Made by a program: the position numbers and the translations under genes. 64,000 nucleotides of DNA, from contig NZ_JACKXE010000001.1 in assembly GCF_014212315.1 (NCBI RefSeq), positions 3,472,001 through 3,536,000 on the forward strand, written 5' to 3'. This DNA comes from Nocardioides luti (GTDB taxonomy: Bacteria; Actinomycetota; Actinomycetes; Propionibacteriales; Nocardioidaceae). This document shows, piece by piece, positions 16,903 through 25,966 of the stretch. A model generated the notes under the pieces. That model saw only the letters and a list, made by a program, of their open reading frames with translations. It was not told the DNA's origin and did no database searches. Each line of letters begins with the position of its first letter. Within the stretch, counting starts at the first letter, position 1.

Positions 16903-18690
16903 TCAGTCCTTGATCTCGCAGATCACGGCGCCGTTGGTCACGGTGGCGCCGACCTCGGCCTGCAGGCCCGTGACGGTGCCGGCCTTGTGCGCCTTGAGGG
17001 GCTGCTCCATCTTCATCGCCTCGAGCACCACGACGACGTCGCCCTCGGCGACCTCCTGGCCCTCCTCGACGGCGAGCTTGACGATGGTGCCCTGCATCGG
17101 GCTGGAGACCGCGTCGCCGCTGGCGGCGGCGCCGGCCTTCTTGCCCGCGGCCCGCTTCGGCTTCTTCGCACCGGCGGCCGGGCCGCTGGCGAGGCCGCCG
17201 AGGCCGGCCGGGAGGACGACCTCGAGGCGGCGACCGCCGACCTCGACGACCACCTTCTGGCGCTCACCGGGCTCCTCGGCCTCGGCCGAGTCGCCGGCGT
17301 ACGGCTCGATCTGGTTGTCGAAGTCGGTCTCGATCCACTGCGTGTAGACGTCGAACGAGCCCTCGCCGGACGGCGTCGAGGGGCCGACGTACGCCGGGTC
17401 GCGGACGACCGCGCGGTGGAACGGGATCACGGTGGGCATGCCGTCGACGACGAACTCGTCGAGCGCGCGGCGCGAGCGCTCCAGCGCCTGCGTGCGGTCG
17501 CGGCCCGAGACGATGAGCTTGGCGATGAGCGAGTCGAAGGCGCCCGGGATGGTCTCGCCGTTCTCGTAGCCGCCGTCCAGGCGGATGCCGGGCCCGCTGG
17601 GCGGGCTCCAGGCCGAGAGGGTGCCGGGGGCGGGCATGAAGTTGCGGCCGCCGTCCTCGGCGTTGATGCGGTACTCGATGGAGTGGCCGCGGATCTCCGG
17701 GTCGTCGTACCCGAGCTCCTCGCCGGCCGCGATCCGGAACATCTCGCGGACCAGGTCGATCCCGGTGACCTCCTCGGAGACGCAGTGCTCGACCTGCAGG
17801 CGGGTGTTGACCTCGAGGAAGGAGATCGAGCCGTCCTGGGCGACGAGGAACTCGCACGTCCCGGCGCCGTAGTAGCCGGCCTCGCGCAGGATCCGCTTGG
17901 ACGACTCGTAGAGCTCGGTCATCTGCTCGTCGGACAGGAACGGCGCGGGCGCCTCCTCGACGAGCTTCTGGTTGCGGCGCTGCAGCGAGCAGTCGCGGGT
18001 GGAGACGACGACGACGTTGCCGTGCTGGTCGGCCAGGCACTGGGTCTCGACGTGGCGCGGCTTGTCGAGGAACTTCTCGACCAGGCACTCGCCGCGGCCG
18101 AAGGCGCCGACCGCCTCGCGGACGGCCGACTCGAAGGCGTCGGGGATCTCCTCGATCGTGCGGGCGACCTTGAGGCCGCGGCCGCCACCGCCGAAGACCG
18201 CCTTGATGGCGATGGGGAGGCCGAACTCCTCCGCGAACGCGACGGCCTCGTCGGCGTCCTTGAGCGGGTCCTTGGTGCCGGGGGCGAGCGGGGCGTTCGC
18301 CTTCACGGCGATGTGCTTGGCCTTGGCCTTGTCGCCGAGCGCCTCGATGGCGGCGGGCGGGGGACCGATCCAGATCAGGCCGGCGTCGATCACGGCCTGC
18401 GCGAAGTCGGCGTTCTCGGCGAGGAAGCCGTAGCCCGGGTGCACGGAGTCAGCGCCGGACTTCTTCGCGACCGCGATGATCTTCTCGATGTCGAGGTAGG
18501 AGTCGGCGGGCGTCGCGCCGTCGAGCGAGTGCGCCTCGTCGGCGATCCGGACGAACATCGCGTCGCGGTCGGGCTCGGCGTAGACCGCCACGTTGCCGAT
18601 CCCGGCGTCCTTGCACGCCCGGATGACCCGGACGGCGATCTCGCCTCGGTTGGCGACGAGGACCTTCTGCAGTGGCTTGCTCTCCGGCAC
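16903..18690 (-). CDS. accA3: Acyl-CoA carboxylase alpha subunit (biotin carboxylase + BCCP), AccA3-like
   Basis: 595 residues. It carboxylates its own biotin with ATP and bicarbonate, then hands the carboxyl group to a separate AccD-type beta subunit, making malonyl- or methylmalonyl-CoA. Biotin carboxylase domain about 1-450 ([23 protein letters not shown] loop [30 protein letters not shown]), Ala/Lys linker, then the biotinyl domain with EAMKMEQ, Lys560 being the attachment site. The frame is open to 18741; the GTG at 18690 is chosen because AGGAG lies 5-6 nt upstream and homology starts at [16 protein letters not shown]. Beta and epsilon partners are at 42-43.7 kb. Confidence 0.95.
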   Translation of the reverse strand: MPESKPLQKVLVANRGEIAVRVIRACKDAGIGNVAVYAEPDRDAMFVRIADEAHSLDGATPADSYLDIEKIIAVAKKSGADSVHPGYGFLAENADFAQAVIDAGLIWIGPPPAAIEALGDKAKAKHIAVKANAPLAPGTKDPLKDADEAVAFAEEFGLPIAIKAVFGGGGRGLKVARTIEEIPDAFESAVREAVGAFGRGECLVEKFLDKPRHVETQCLADQHGNVVVVSTRDCSLQRRNQKLVEEAPAPFLSDEQMTELYESSKRILREAGYYGAGTCEFLVAQDGSISFLEVNTRLQVEHCVSEEVTGIDLVREMFRIAAGEELGYDDPEIRGHSIEYRINAEDGGRNFMPAPGTLSAWSPPSGPGIRLDGGYENGETIPGAFDSLIAKLIVSGRDRTQALERSRRALDEFVVDGMPTVIPFHRAVVRDPAYVGPSTPSGEGSFDVYTQWIETDFDNQIEPYAGDSAEAEEPGERQKVVVEVGGRRLEVVLPAGLGGLASGPAAGAKKPKRAAGKKAGAAASGDAVSSPMQGTIVKLAVEEGQEVAEGDVVVVLEAMKMEQPLKAHKAGTVTGLQAEVGATVTNGAVICEIKD

Positions 18691-18832
18691 GGACACTCCT
18701 GATCTCGGCTGACGGGACTCCGCTGGGCAGGGTATCGCCACCGGGACGTTCAGGCCCGAGCCGGGCGGCGCTCACGTGCCGTTCACCGCGGTCGGCGACG
18801 GTCGGGCTCCACCCAGCCGTCTCGGAGGACCC

Positions 18833-19870
18833 ATGCGCATCACCCCGCTGCCCCTGCTCGCCACCACGTCCGTCGCGCTCGCCGCCGGCCTGGCCGTGGC
18901 CGTGCCGGCCGACGCCGGCTCCCCCCACGGCGCGCCGACGCCCCCGGCGTACTCCTTCGCCGTGATCGGCGACCTGCCGTACGGCGCCGACCAGATCGCC
19001 CGCTTCCCGGGCTGGATCCAGCAGATCAACGCGGACCCGGCGGTCCGTGCGGTGCTGCACGCCGGGGACATCAAGAACGGGTCGTCGGTGTGCAGCGACG
19101 ACTACTTCGCGATGATCCGGAGCAATTTCGACACCTTCGAGGACCCGCTCGTCTACACGCCCGGCGACAACGAGTGGACCGACTGCCACCGCGCGAACAA
19201 CGGCGCCTACGACCCGCTCGAGCGGCTCGCGAAGGTCCGCGAGGTGTTCTTCGACCAGCCGGGGACCACCCTCGGGCAGCACCCGCTGGAGGTCGCGTCC
19301 CAGGCGCGGCGCGGCTTCCCGGAGAACGTCGTCCTTCACCAGGCCGGCCTGAGCATCGCGGCCGTGAACGTCACCGGCAGCAACAACGGCCTCCAGCCCT
19401 GGACGGGTCTGGGGAAGACCGAGCCGACGCCGGAGCAGAGTGCGGCGGTGCGCGACCGGGTCCGCAACGACGTCGTCACGCTGCACCGGGCCTTCCAGGA
19501 GGCCCGCTCCCGGCACGACCGCGGCGTGGTGCTGCTGCAGCAGGCGGACATGTTCGACCCGACCTACACCCCGACGGAGAACGACATCAGCGCGTTCCGG
19601 CCCTGGGTGCAGGCGCTCGCCGCCGAGGCGGCGCGCTACCACGGCCCGGTCTACCTCTTCGACGGTGACAGCCACGTCTACAACGCGGACCGGCCGCTCG
19701 CGACCGGCTCGTCGTGGCTGACGACGTACGGCGTGAAGCGGGCCGCGGACAACCTCACCCGGGTGACGGTCGACGGCTCCTCGAACAACAACGACTACCT
19801 GCGGGTCACGGTGAACCAAGACCCGTCCGGCGACCTGCTGACGTGGGAGCGGGTGCCCTACACGAGCTGA
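18833..19870 (+). CDS. Secreted metallophosphoesterase-like protein
   Basis: 345 residues from an ATG preceded by GGAGG at 18824-18828; a longer frame to 18776 would bury the signal peptide (MRITPLPLLATTSVALAAGLAVAVPADA). The mature part has the pattern of calcineurin-like phosphoesterases in relaxed form: FAVIGDLPYG, LHAGDIKNG, YTPGDNEWTDC and a distal FDGDSHVYN, which would supply the metal-binding Asp, Asn and His ligands. Substrate unknown. It is the only plus-strand gene between the carboxylase and the secreted protease, and is separated from the latter by a strong bidirectional hairpin. Confidence 0.7.
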   Translation: MRITPLPLLATTSVALAAGLAVAVPADAGSPHGAPTPPAYSFAVIGDLPYGADQIARFPGWIQQINADPAVRAVLHAGDIKNGSSVCSDDYFAMIRSNFDTFEDPLVYTPGDNEWTDCHRANNGAYDPLERLAKVREVFFDQPGTTLGQHPLEVASQARRGFPENVVLHQAGLSIAAVNVTGSNNGLQPWTGLGKTEPTPEQSAAVRDRVRNDVVTLHRAFQEARSRHDRGVVLLQQADMFDPTYTPTENDISAFRPWVQALAAEAARYHGPVYLFDGDSHVYNADRPLATGSSWLTTYGVKRAADNLTRVTVDGSSNNNDYLRVTVNQDPSGDLLTWERVPYTS

Positions 19871-19889
19871 GCCCCCTGGAGCAGAACGA

Positions 19890-19933
19890 GGCCGGCCCCG
19901 GCCCGGGATCGAGATCCCGGGCCGGGGCCGGCC
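19890..19933. terminator. Bidirectional hairpin terminator, 44-bp perfect palindrome
   Basis: The arm at 19890-19910 is the exact reverse complement of 19913-19933, leaving only two central bases. It lies between the convergent phosphoesterase (stop 19870) and protease (stop 19972) genes, the expected place for a shared terminator. It is the longest perfect inverted repeat I see in the window. Confidence 0.85.
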
Positions 19934-19971
19934 GGTGCTGCTGGGTGGTGCGGGTGCTGCGGGGTGGTGCG

Positions 19972-22272
19972 TCAGCCGCGGTTGCCCGCGCCCTGGGGCG
20001 CGGCGACCTTGAGGTGGTAGCGGCCGTACTGCGTGACGGCCTCCGTCGGGTCGTACGGCGTCACGAGGACCGCCACGGTCGAGGCGGAGCTGCCGATGGC
20101 CTTGCGCAGCGCCTTGCCCTGGATCCAGCCGCGGTTCTCCTTGTTCAGCTCGAGCTGGTGGATCCAGCTCTTGCCGTTCGCGCCGATGGCGAGGATCTGG
20201 ACGGTCCAGTCGTTCACCGGGACGGGGCTGACCTGGGTGATCGTCTGCCACCCGGCGATGGAGTCGCTGGGCAGCTTGGTGCCGGCCACGTCGATGTTGC
20301 GGACGAAGAACCCGCCCTCGTTGACGGCACCGTCGGTGATGTAGCGGAAGCCCACCAGGATCTTCTTGCCGGCGTACTTCGCCAGGTCGGCGTGCTCGGT
20401 GAGCCAGCCGCCCGAGTCACCGGTGAAGCCGGGGAGGTTCGCGACGACGCCGGGGTCGGCGGCCGGGTCGGGCTCCGAGGTGGTGTCCTCGGTGGCCAGC
20501 GACGTCCACGACTTGCCGCCGTCGGTCGAGACCTGGACGAAGCCGTAGTCCCACGTCTCCTCGGCGTCGAAGAGCGTCTCGAACGAGAGCGTGCCGCCGC
20601 CGGCCGGGACGGTGACCGCCCGGACGATGGAGCGGTCGAGGTTCTCGCCGCAGCCGCTGTAGAGCGCGGCCGCGCCGGTGCCGTCCTCGACCGCACCACA
20701 GGTGGTGTCGGCCGTGGTGGCGGCGGGCGGGGTCGAGTCGACGGTCCACTGGACCTTCGAGGGGGTGTAGCTCTCGGCGCCGTTGAAGCTGATCCGCTTG
20801 ATCTTCTTGGCCTTCAGCCAGTGGTCGACCGAGCCGAGGCGGACGTAGTCCGCACCGTTGGTCGGGGCACCCTCGCTGTTGTAGGACTGCGGGTTCGACC
20901 AGTTGATCTCGCTGTTGAGCTGCGAGGCCGTCAGCCACTTCTTGCTGCCGCCCTTGACCGTGCCGCTCTCGTCGATGGCCGAGTCCAGCGCCATCGTGGC
21001 GAGCCAGTCGTGCAGGGTCTGCTTGGCGTTCTTGGTGGCGTCGAACTGCTTGAGGACCTTGTTCAGGCCCTTGATGCCGTTCGCGTCCTCACGGTGCAGC
21101 GTGCTCATGAAGTCCTCGCCGTAGTGCGAGGAGAGGTACATCATGAAGGAGTACGCCGCGCCGTAGTCGCAGAGGATCTCCGGACCACCCTGGTCGCCCC
21201 AGCGGGTCAGGGAGTTCTCGGCGCCGCCGTAGCTCTCGGGCAGGAAGCCCTGGAAGCAGCCGATGTGCGAGTCGGCGTCCTTGTCGGTCGGCGGGAGCGA
21301 CGTGTCGACGTACCCGACGAGCGTCTGGGCGTAGTCCGAGAGGCCCTCGTTGACCCAGCTGGCCTCGTCGGCGTCCTCGTAGTGCTCCAGCAGGTGCTGG
21401 TACTCGTGGGCGAAGGTGCCCTCGTAGAGGCGCGGGTTCGGCTTCCCGGAGGCAGCGGCACAGGCCTGGTAGGCCGGGTCGGCCGAGTCGTCAGGAGGCG
21501 TGGCACCCGTGCGGTGCAGCCAGTCGTAGGCGTCGATCGTCATGATGTTGCGATCGGTGTAGTCGTTGAACGTCGAGTAGAAGAAGCCCGCGATGTACGT
21601 CTGGCCGTCGGGCGTCGACGGGTCGTAGTAGTTCGCGTCGCGGACGTTGTCGACGAGGACGACGATGTCGTCGGCCTGGGCGGCGGAGACCTCGTAGTAG
21701 TCGGCGCTGCCGTCGGGGCCGTTGATCAGGTTGTTCGTGCCGGAGAGGGACGGCGGGACCGAGAAGGACGCCGACTCCTTCGGGTAGATGTTGTTGTCGA
21801 ACTGGTCGACGAAGCCGTTGACCTGGGCGTCGGTGATGTCCGTGAGGCCGAGGTCGTTGCGGCAGTCGCCGGCGGGGAACGTCGTGTCCTTGGCGACCCA
21901 CACCTGGATGTGGTTGCCGAGGCCGCGCAGGACGTAGTCCTTGCGGTAGATGCTGCCGCTGACGTCGTTGTTCGCGAGCCAGCTGCGGGTCTCGCCGACG
22001 CTGGGGTCGTGCGGCGCGCGCTGCTGGGCGCCACGGTTGGCCGGGCCCTTCTTCACCGCGGTCTTCAGCTCGCCCGTGGCGGGCAGGGCCTTGCCGTCGT
22101 TGTAGTTCGGACCGACGGTCCGGACGTCCGAGCCCGGCGCGGTCTTGGCCTGGGCGGGTCGGTTGGGGGCCGACGGGTCGGCGGTGGCCGAACCGATCGG
22201 GGCCACCAGCGCAGCTGTCACGGCGGCTGCCGTGGCGATGCCGAGAATTGCGGCACCGTGCGTGCGTTGCAT
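19972..22272 (-). CDS. Secreted zinc metalloprotease, immune inhibitor A (M6)/M30-like
   Basis: 766 residues. The signal peptide runs to about ATADPS, followed by a pro-region. The catalytic centre is H289-E-Y-Q-H293, with a downstream W-V-N-E309-G motif that would give the third zinc ligand as in gluzincin-type HExxH...NEG proteases (hyicolysin M30 has a close HEFQH...WLNEGL pattern). The C-terminal third is beta-rich with Cys pairs and jelly-roll style VPAGGGTLSFETLFDAEETWDYGFVQVSTDGG, as in the carbohydrate- or protein-binding modules of immune inhibitor A proteins. The ATG at 22272 has GGAG 6-9 nt upstream; earlier in-frame starts lack a binding site. Likely an exported nutrient- or host-protein-degrading enzyme. 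Confidence 0.82.
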   Translation of the reverse strand: MQRTHGAAILGIATAAAVTAALVAPIGSATADPSAPNRPAQAKTAPGSDVRTVGPNYNDGKALPATGELKTAVKKGPANRGAQQRAPHDPSVGETRSWLANNDVSGSIYRKDYVLRGLGNHIQVWVAKDTTFPAGDCRNDLGLTDITDAQVNGFVDQFDNNIYPKESASFSVPPSLSGTNNLINGPDGSADYYEVSAAQADDIVVLVDNVRDANYYDPSTPDGQTYIAGFFYSTFNDYTDRNIMTIDAYDWLHRTGATPPDDSADPAYQACAAASGKPNPRLYEGTFAHEYQHLLEHYEDADEASWVNEGLSDYAQTLVGYVDTSLPPTDKDADSHIGCFQGFLPESYGGAENSLTRWGDQGGPEILCDYGAAYSFMMYLSSHYGEDFMSTLHREDANGIKGLNKVLKQFDATKNAKQTLHDWLATMALDSAIDESGTVKGGSKKWLTASQLNSEINWSNPQSYNSEGAPTNGADYVRLGSVDHWLKAKKIKRISFNGAESYTPSKVQWTVDSTPPAATTADTTCGAVEDGTGAAALYSGCGENLDRSIVRAVTVPAGGGTLSFETLFDAEETWDYGFVQVSTDGGKSWTSLATEDTTSEPDPAADPGVVANLPGFTGDSGGWLTEHADLAKYAGKKILVGFRYITDGAVNEGGFFVRNIDVAGTKLPSDSIAGWQTITQVSPVPVNDWTVQILAIGANGKSWIHQLELNKENRGWIQGKALRKAIGSSASTVAVLVTPYDPTEAVTQYGRYHLKVAAPQGAGNRG

Positions 22273-22472
22273 GTGCACTCCACTCATTGAGATGGGAAAG
22301 CGCGCGCACGGACTCCAGGGATGGTGTGCCCGAGATCGCGCCTGCCTGACCGGGCCAGACAACACGCAAATGTGGTGGGTGGCAACAGTCGTGCCGGACG
22401 ATTTACAGGAATGTGACGCCGCAGGTGTCCGACTTCCGGTGCGGCCGCCTGGTTCACCCCGCCCGCGCCGAC

Positions 22473-22504
22473 GGTTAACAAACGCTAACCACGGGCGCTA
22501 GCAT
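22473..22504 (+). promoter_or_regulatory. Promoter with candidate repressor operator for the acyl-CoA dehydrogenase
   Basis: TAGCAT at 22499-22504 is followed by exactly 7 nt and the ATG at 22512, a leaderless arrangement. Just upstream, GGTTA (22473-22477) and TAACC (22486-22490) form an 18-bp inverted repeat GGTTAACAAACGCTAACC that overlaps the -35 position. Repressors of fatty-acid and branched-chain oxidation genes in actinobacteria commonly bind such sites, but the protein here is unknown. Confidence 0.5.
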
Positions 22505-22511
22505 GGCGGCC

Positions 22512-23684
22512 ATGACGTACGAGCTGTCCCGTGAGCACGAAGAGTTCCGCCGCAGCGTCCGCGAGTTCGCGGAGGCCGAGATCGCGCCGCACGCGGCGCA
22601 GTGGGACCGCGACCACCACTTCCCGGTCGACGTGGTGCAGAAGATGGGCAAGCTCGGGCTCTTCGGGCTGACCTCGCCCGAGGAGTACGGCGGTGCGGGG
22701 GAGGACGGCGACTTCACCAGCCTGTGCGTCGCCATCGAGGAGATCGGCCGCGTCGACCAGTCGATGGGGATCACCCTGCAGGCCGGCGTGGGCCTCGGCA
22801 TCAACCCGATCCTGACCTACGGCACCGACGAGCAGAAGCAGCAGTGGCTGCCCGACCTCGTCGCCGCCGACCGGCTCGCGGGCTTCGGCCTGACCGAGCC
22901 CGGCGCCGGCTCCGACGCCGGCGCCACGAAGACCAAGGCCGAGCTGGTCGGCGACGAGTGGGTCGTCAACGGCGCCAAGCAGTTCATCACCAACTCGGGC
23001 TCCGAGATCACCAGCCTGGTCACGGTCACCGCCCGGACCGGCACGCGCGAGGACGGCCGGCCGGAGATCTCCGCGATCATGGTCCCCTCCGACACCGCGG
23101 GCTTCACCGCCGAGAAGGCCTACGACAAGCTCGGCTGGCACGCCTCCGACACCCACCCGCTGTCGTTCGCCGACGCGCACGTCCCCGCCGGCAACCTGCT
23201 CGGCGAGCAGGGCCGCGGGTACGCACAGTTCCTCGCCACCCTCGACGACGGCCGGGTCGCGATCTCCGCCCTGTCGGTCGGTTGCATCCAGGCCTGCCTC
23301 GACATGGCGCTGCAGTACGCCGGCGAGCGCCAGACCTTCGGGGGCCCGATCGGCCGCAAGCAGGGGGTCGCGTTCCAAATCGCCGACCTCGAGACGATGC
23401 TGCACGCCGCCCGCCTGCTGACCTACCGGGCCGCCTCGATGAAGGACGCCGGAGCGCCGTACAAGGAGTTCAAGCAGGCCGCCGCCGTCGCCAAGCTCTA
23501 CTCCACCGAGTCCGCCGTGACCGCGACCCGGATCGCCACCCAGGTCTTCGGCGGCTACGGCTTCATGGAGGAGTACCCCGTCGCCCGGTTCTACCGCGAC
23601 GCCAAGGTGCTCGAGATCGGCGAGGGCACCTCCGAGGTGCAGCGGATGCTGATCGCGCGGGGGCTCGGCCTGCCGGTCGAGTGA
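22512..23684 (+). CDS. Acyl-CoA dehydrogenase
   Basis: 390 residues, the usual length. It is an FAD enzyme that introduces the alpha-beta double bond into acyl-CoA and passes electrons to ETF. Visible features: GFGLTEPGAGSDAGATKT flavin-binding segment, IGRKQG, QVFGGYGFMEEYPVARFYRDAK, and IGEGTSEVQ with the catalytic Glu before Gly-Thr. Chain length cannot be told from sequence; the pattern resembles short/branched-chain enzymes. An in-frame ATG at 22503 lies inside the -10 box, so the ATG at 22512 (MTYELSREHEEF) is the better start. Confidence 0.93.
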   Translation: MTYELSREHEEFRRSVREFAEAEIAPHAAQWDRDHHFPVDVVQKMGKLGLFGLTSPEEYGGAGEDGDFTSLCVAIEEIGRVDQSMGITLQAGVGLGINPILTYGTDEQKQQWLPDLVAADRLAGFGLTEPGAGSDAGATKTKAELVGDEWVVNGAKQFITNSGSEITSLVTVTARTGTREDGRPEISAIMVPSDTAGFTAEKAYDKLGWHASDTHPLSFADAHVPAGNLLGEQGRGYAQFLATLDDGRVAISALSVGCIQACLDMALQYAGERQTFGGPIGRKQGVAFQIADLETMLHAARLLTYRAASMKDAGAPYKEFKQAAAVAKLYSTESAVTATRIATQVFGGYGFMEEYPVARFYRDAKVLEIGEGTSEVQRMLIARGLGLPVE

Positions 23685-23719
23685 GTCGGGGAACCGGCCG
23701 GCGGCGGTGAGCGTCCGAC

Positions 23720-23733
23720 CCGCATCGATGCGG
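23720..23733. repeat. 14-bp perfect palindrome between dehydrogenase and lipoprotein genes
   Basis: CCGCATCGATGCGG sits 36 bp after the dehydrogenase stop and 15 bp before the lipoprotein start, just upstream of its GGAGG ribosome binding site. It could be a weak hairpin between the two genes or a regulator site; nothing in the sequence decides between these. Confidence 0.4.
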
Positions 23734-23747
23734 ACGGAGGCGGCCTC

Positions 23748-24251
23748 GTGCGGACGGCAGTGAGGACCTTGACGGCGGTGGCGGCCGTGGTCGCGGCGAC
23801 CTCGGTCGCCGGCTGCCGGGGCGAGTCCGGTGGGACGGCCCCCGACGACGTACCGCCCACTCCGGTGGTCGAGGGGGCGCACGCCGGCTCGTTGACCGCG
23901 GAGGAGCGGGCGCTCGCGACGTCGATCGCCCAGCATCGGCAGCGCCAGGTGGAGGGCACCTTCGTCGGTGCCACTGCCGTTGTCACGCGCGGCACGCCGT
24001 TCGACCCGGGATCGGCCTGCAACGGTGGCGAGCGCTGGCTCGACATCCGGCTGGTGTGGGAGTCGCCCGCCGACTTCGTCCACTCCGGCATGCCGGGTGC
24101 GCCACCCGACGGGCCCCGCCAGGCGCTGCTGCTCGTCGCCGACCCCGTCACCGGGCACCTCTGCCAGACCGCGGCGATGTACCGCGACGTGGGCGCGGGG
24201 CCGGACGAGGCCCTGCTGTACGGCGCCTGGCCGGATCCGGCCGACAGCTAG
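23748..24251 (+). CDS. Small lipoprotein of unknown function
   Basis: 167 residues. GTG start with GGAGG 7 nt upstream. N-terminus MRTAVRTLTAVAAVVAATSVAGC is a lipoprotein signal with lipobox SVAGC, so the mature protein should be anchored through Cys23. The body contains a central segment FVGATAVVTRGTPFDPGSACNGGERWLDIRLVWES with a second Cys and a third Cys near the end, possibly a disulfide. No domain recognised. Follows the acyl-CoA dehydrogenase with 63 bp between them. Confidence 0.7.
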   Translation: MRTAVRTLTAVAAVVAATSVAGCRGESGGTAPDDVPPTPVVEGAHAGSLTAEERALATSIAQHRQRQVEGTFVGATAVVTRGTPFDPGSACNGGERWLDIRLVWESPADFVHSGMPGAPPDGPRQALLLVADPVTGHLCQTAAMYRDVGAGPDEALLYGAWPDPADS

Positions 24252-24465
24252 AGCGGGCGGACCTGCCCCGGCGAGCTGTTGCCATGCTCAGATCCCCTGT
24301 CACTCCGTGCAGAGGGTCGACGGAGCCGGCTGGGAGCGACGCTTGATGGTGCCCGGTCGAGGCGTCGTCAGTCGCGCATCGGACCTTGACCGGCCTCCTC
24401 ATTCGGCACCAGTCCGGTCACGACGAGCGATGGAGTAGCCACCCTGAATAGGAGGTCACCAGGTC

Positions 24466-24494
24466 TTGTCATCGAACAGGTGTTCGGTTATCAT
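24466..24494 (+). promoter_or_regulatory. Sigma70-type promoter with an embedded LexA (SOS) box
   Basis: TTGTCA (24466-24471), a 17-bp spacer and TATCAT (24489-24494) form a near-consensus promoter 6 nt from the ATG at 24500. The spacer holds TCGAACAGGTGTTCGG (24472-24487), which matches the mycobacterial/actinobacterial LexA box TCGAAC-N4-GTTCGA at 11 of 12 fixed positions. LexA bound here would block both hexamers, so the downstream gene should be DNA-damage inducible. It is the only near-consensus -35/-10 pair I noticed in the window. Confidence 0.8.
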
Positions 24495-24499
24495 GTGAC

Positions 24500-25954
24500 A
24501 TGGCCGTCGATCTCGTCACCGAGCTCGACCCCGGGCAGACGCTACGGGGTCTGGAGCTGATGGTGGTGCGCCGCCGGGCGGTCGAGGTCGACGAGCTGTT
24601 GCTGGTGGCGCGGTGGTGCGAGCTGCAGTCCACCGACCCGCGTGACGACCCGCGACCGCACCCGGAGCGGCCGTTGCCGCCCGGCTCGGACCGGTTGGTC
24701 CGTCTGGGTGGGGTCGGGACGCCGTCGGTGCGGGAGCTGACCCTGGCCGAGCTCGGCATCGCTCGTGGTGTGCACGTGTTGTCCGCCCGTGCGGTCGCGG
24801 CGGACGTGCTGGACCTGCGGTTCCGGCTGCCCCGGACCTGGGAGGTCTTCCTCGACGGCCGCTGCGACGCCTGGGTCGCCCGCCGGGTCGCGTCGATGTC
24901 CCGGAAGCTGTCCGTCCAGGGGGCTGCCCTCGTCGATGCCGCTGTCGCGGAGGTCATCGGGTCCGAGGCACCCGGCCGGGTGCTGGCGATCGCGGAGGCC
25001 AAGGTCGTCGAGGCCGACGTCGCCGCCCACGAGGAAGCCGTCGCCGCGGAGAAGCGCCGTCGGTACGTCTCCCTCACCCGCACCGACGAGCACGGCCTCC
25101 GCACCGTGATCGCGCGCATCGGGGCCGGCGACGCCGCCTACGTCGACGCCGTCGTGACCCGGGTCGCCGACATCCTCGCCACCCGCCCCGAGCACACCGA
25201 CACCACCCGCGACGTCCTCCGCGCACTCGCGTTCGGGTGGCTCGCCCGCCCCGCCGAGCTCCTCACCCTCCTCCTCGAGCACACCGAAGAACCCGAAGAG
25301 GACCCCGAGGTGCCGTCGCGGGCCCTCGCGTTCCCCGCCGACCTCCTGCCAGCCCTGCGGGCCGTGGACCCGAAGCAGCTCCGCCCGAAGGCCGTGCTCT
25401 ACGTCCACCTCCACGAGGCCGCCCTCACCGGCACCCCCGCCGTGGCCCGGGTCGAGGGCATCGGCCCGCACACCCTGTCCCAGCTCAAGGACCTCCTCGC
25501 CGGCACGGACGTGGTCGTGAAGCCCGTGATCGACCTGACCGACCGGGTCAGCGTCAACTGCTACGAGCACCCCACCCGGATCGCCGAGCGCGTCCACCTC
25601 GAACAACCCGGCGACACCTTCCCCCACGCCCGGACCGTCTCGCGGAGCTTGGATCTCGACCACCGCCGCGCCTACCGAGCCCAAGGACCACCCGGTCAGA
25701 CCGGGCTCGACACCTCACAACCCCTCGGCCGCACCGCCCACCGGGCCAAGACCCACCTCGGCTACCAGGTGAAACCCGTCCCCGGCGGCGGCACCCTGTG
25801 GCGCACCCCGCACGCACTCGTCCGTGTCGTCGACGAGCACGGCACCCACCACGTCACCCCCGCCGAAGCCGCAGCCCTCACCGGCACCGACGCCTACGAG
25901 CGCGCCATCACCCGCGTGGTGATCCAGGTCCGCACCGGCCAGATCACCCGCTGA
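24500..25954 (+). CDS. DUF222 / 13E12-repeat family protein with degenerate HNH domain
   Basis: 484 residues. The N-terminal two thirds is the DUF222 (13E12 repeat) helical domain, with RVASMSRKLSVQGAALVDAAVA and long charged helices. The C-terminus corresponds to the HNH endonuclease module, but the usual zinc cysteines (CxxPGC and LCRxHH) are absent: it reads PHARTVSRSLDLDHRRAY ... GRTAHRAKTHLGYQV. The DLDH core and one trailing His remain, as in a variant common in Nocardioides-type genomes. Nuclease activity is plausible but unproven. The promoter contains a LexA box; several M. tuberculosis 13E12 genes are also LexA targets. No flanking repeats or transposase were seen. Coding sequence has a slightly more C-ended, repetitive look than its neighbours. 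Confidence 0.88.
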   Translation: MAVDLVTELDPGQTLRGLELMVVRRRAVEVDELLLVARWCELQSTDPRDDPRPHPERPLPPGSDRLVRLGGVGTPSVRELTLAELGIARGVHVLSARAVAADVLDLRFRLPRTWEVFLDGRCDAWVARRVASMSRKLSVQGAALVDAAVAEVIGSEAPGRVLAIAEAKVVEADVAAHEEAVAAEKRRRYVSLTRTDEHGLRTVIARIGAGDAAYVDAVVTRVADILATRPEHTDTTRDVLRALAFGWLARPAELLTLLLEHTEEPEEDPEVPSRALAFPADLLPALRAVDPKQLRPKAVLYVHLHEAALTGTPAVARVEGIGPHTLSQLKDLLAGTDVVVKPVIDLTDRVSVNCYEHPTRIAERVHLEQPGDTFPHARTVSRSLDLDHRRAYRAQGPPGQTGLDTSQPLGRTAHRAKTHLGYQVKPVPGGGTLWRTPHALVRVVDEHGTHHVTPAEAAALTGTDAYERAITRVVIQVRTGQITR

Positions 25955-25966
25955 CGACCGCGCGGG

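Noticed and set aside
24252..24465. Small gene between the lipoprotein and the HNH gene
   Set aside because: Short frames here lack a start signal, motifs and consistent third-position bias; I see nothing coding in this 214-bp stretch.
24500..25954. DUF222/HNH gene as part of a mobile element or intron
   Set aside because: No transposase, integrase, terminal repeats, target duplication or group I/II intron features around it.
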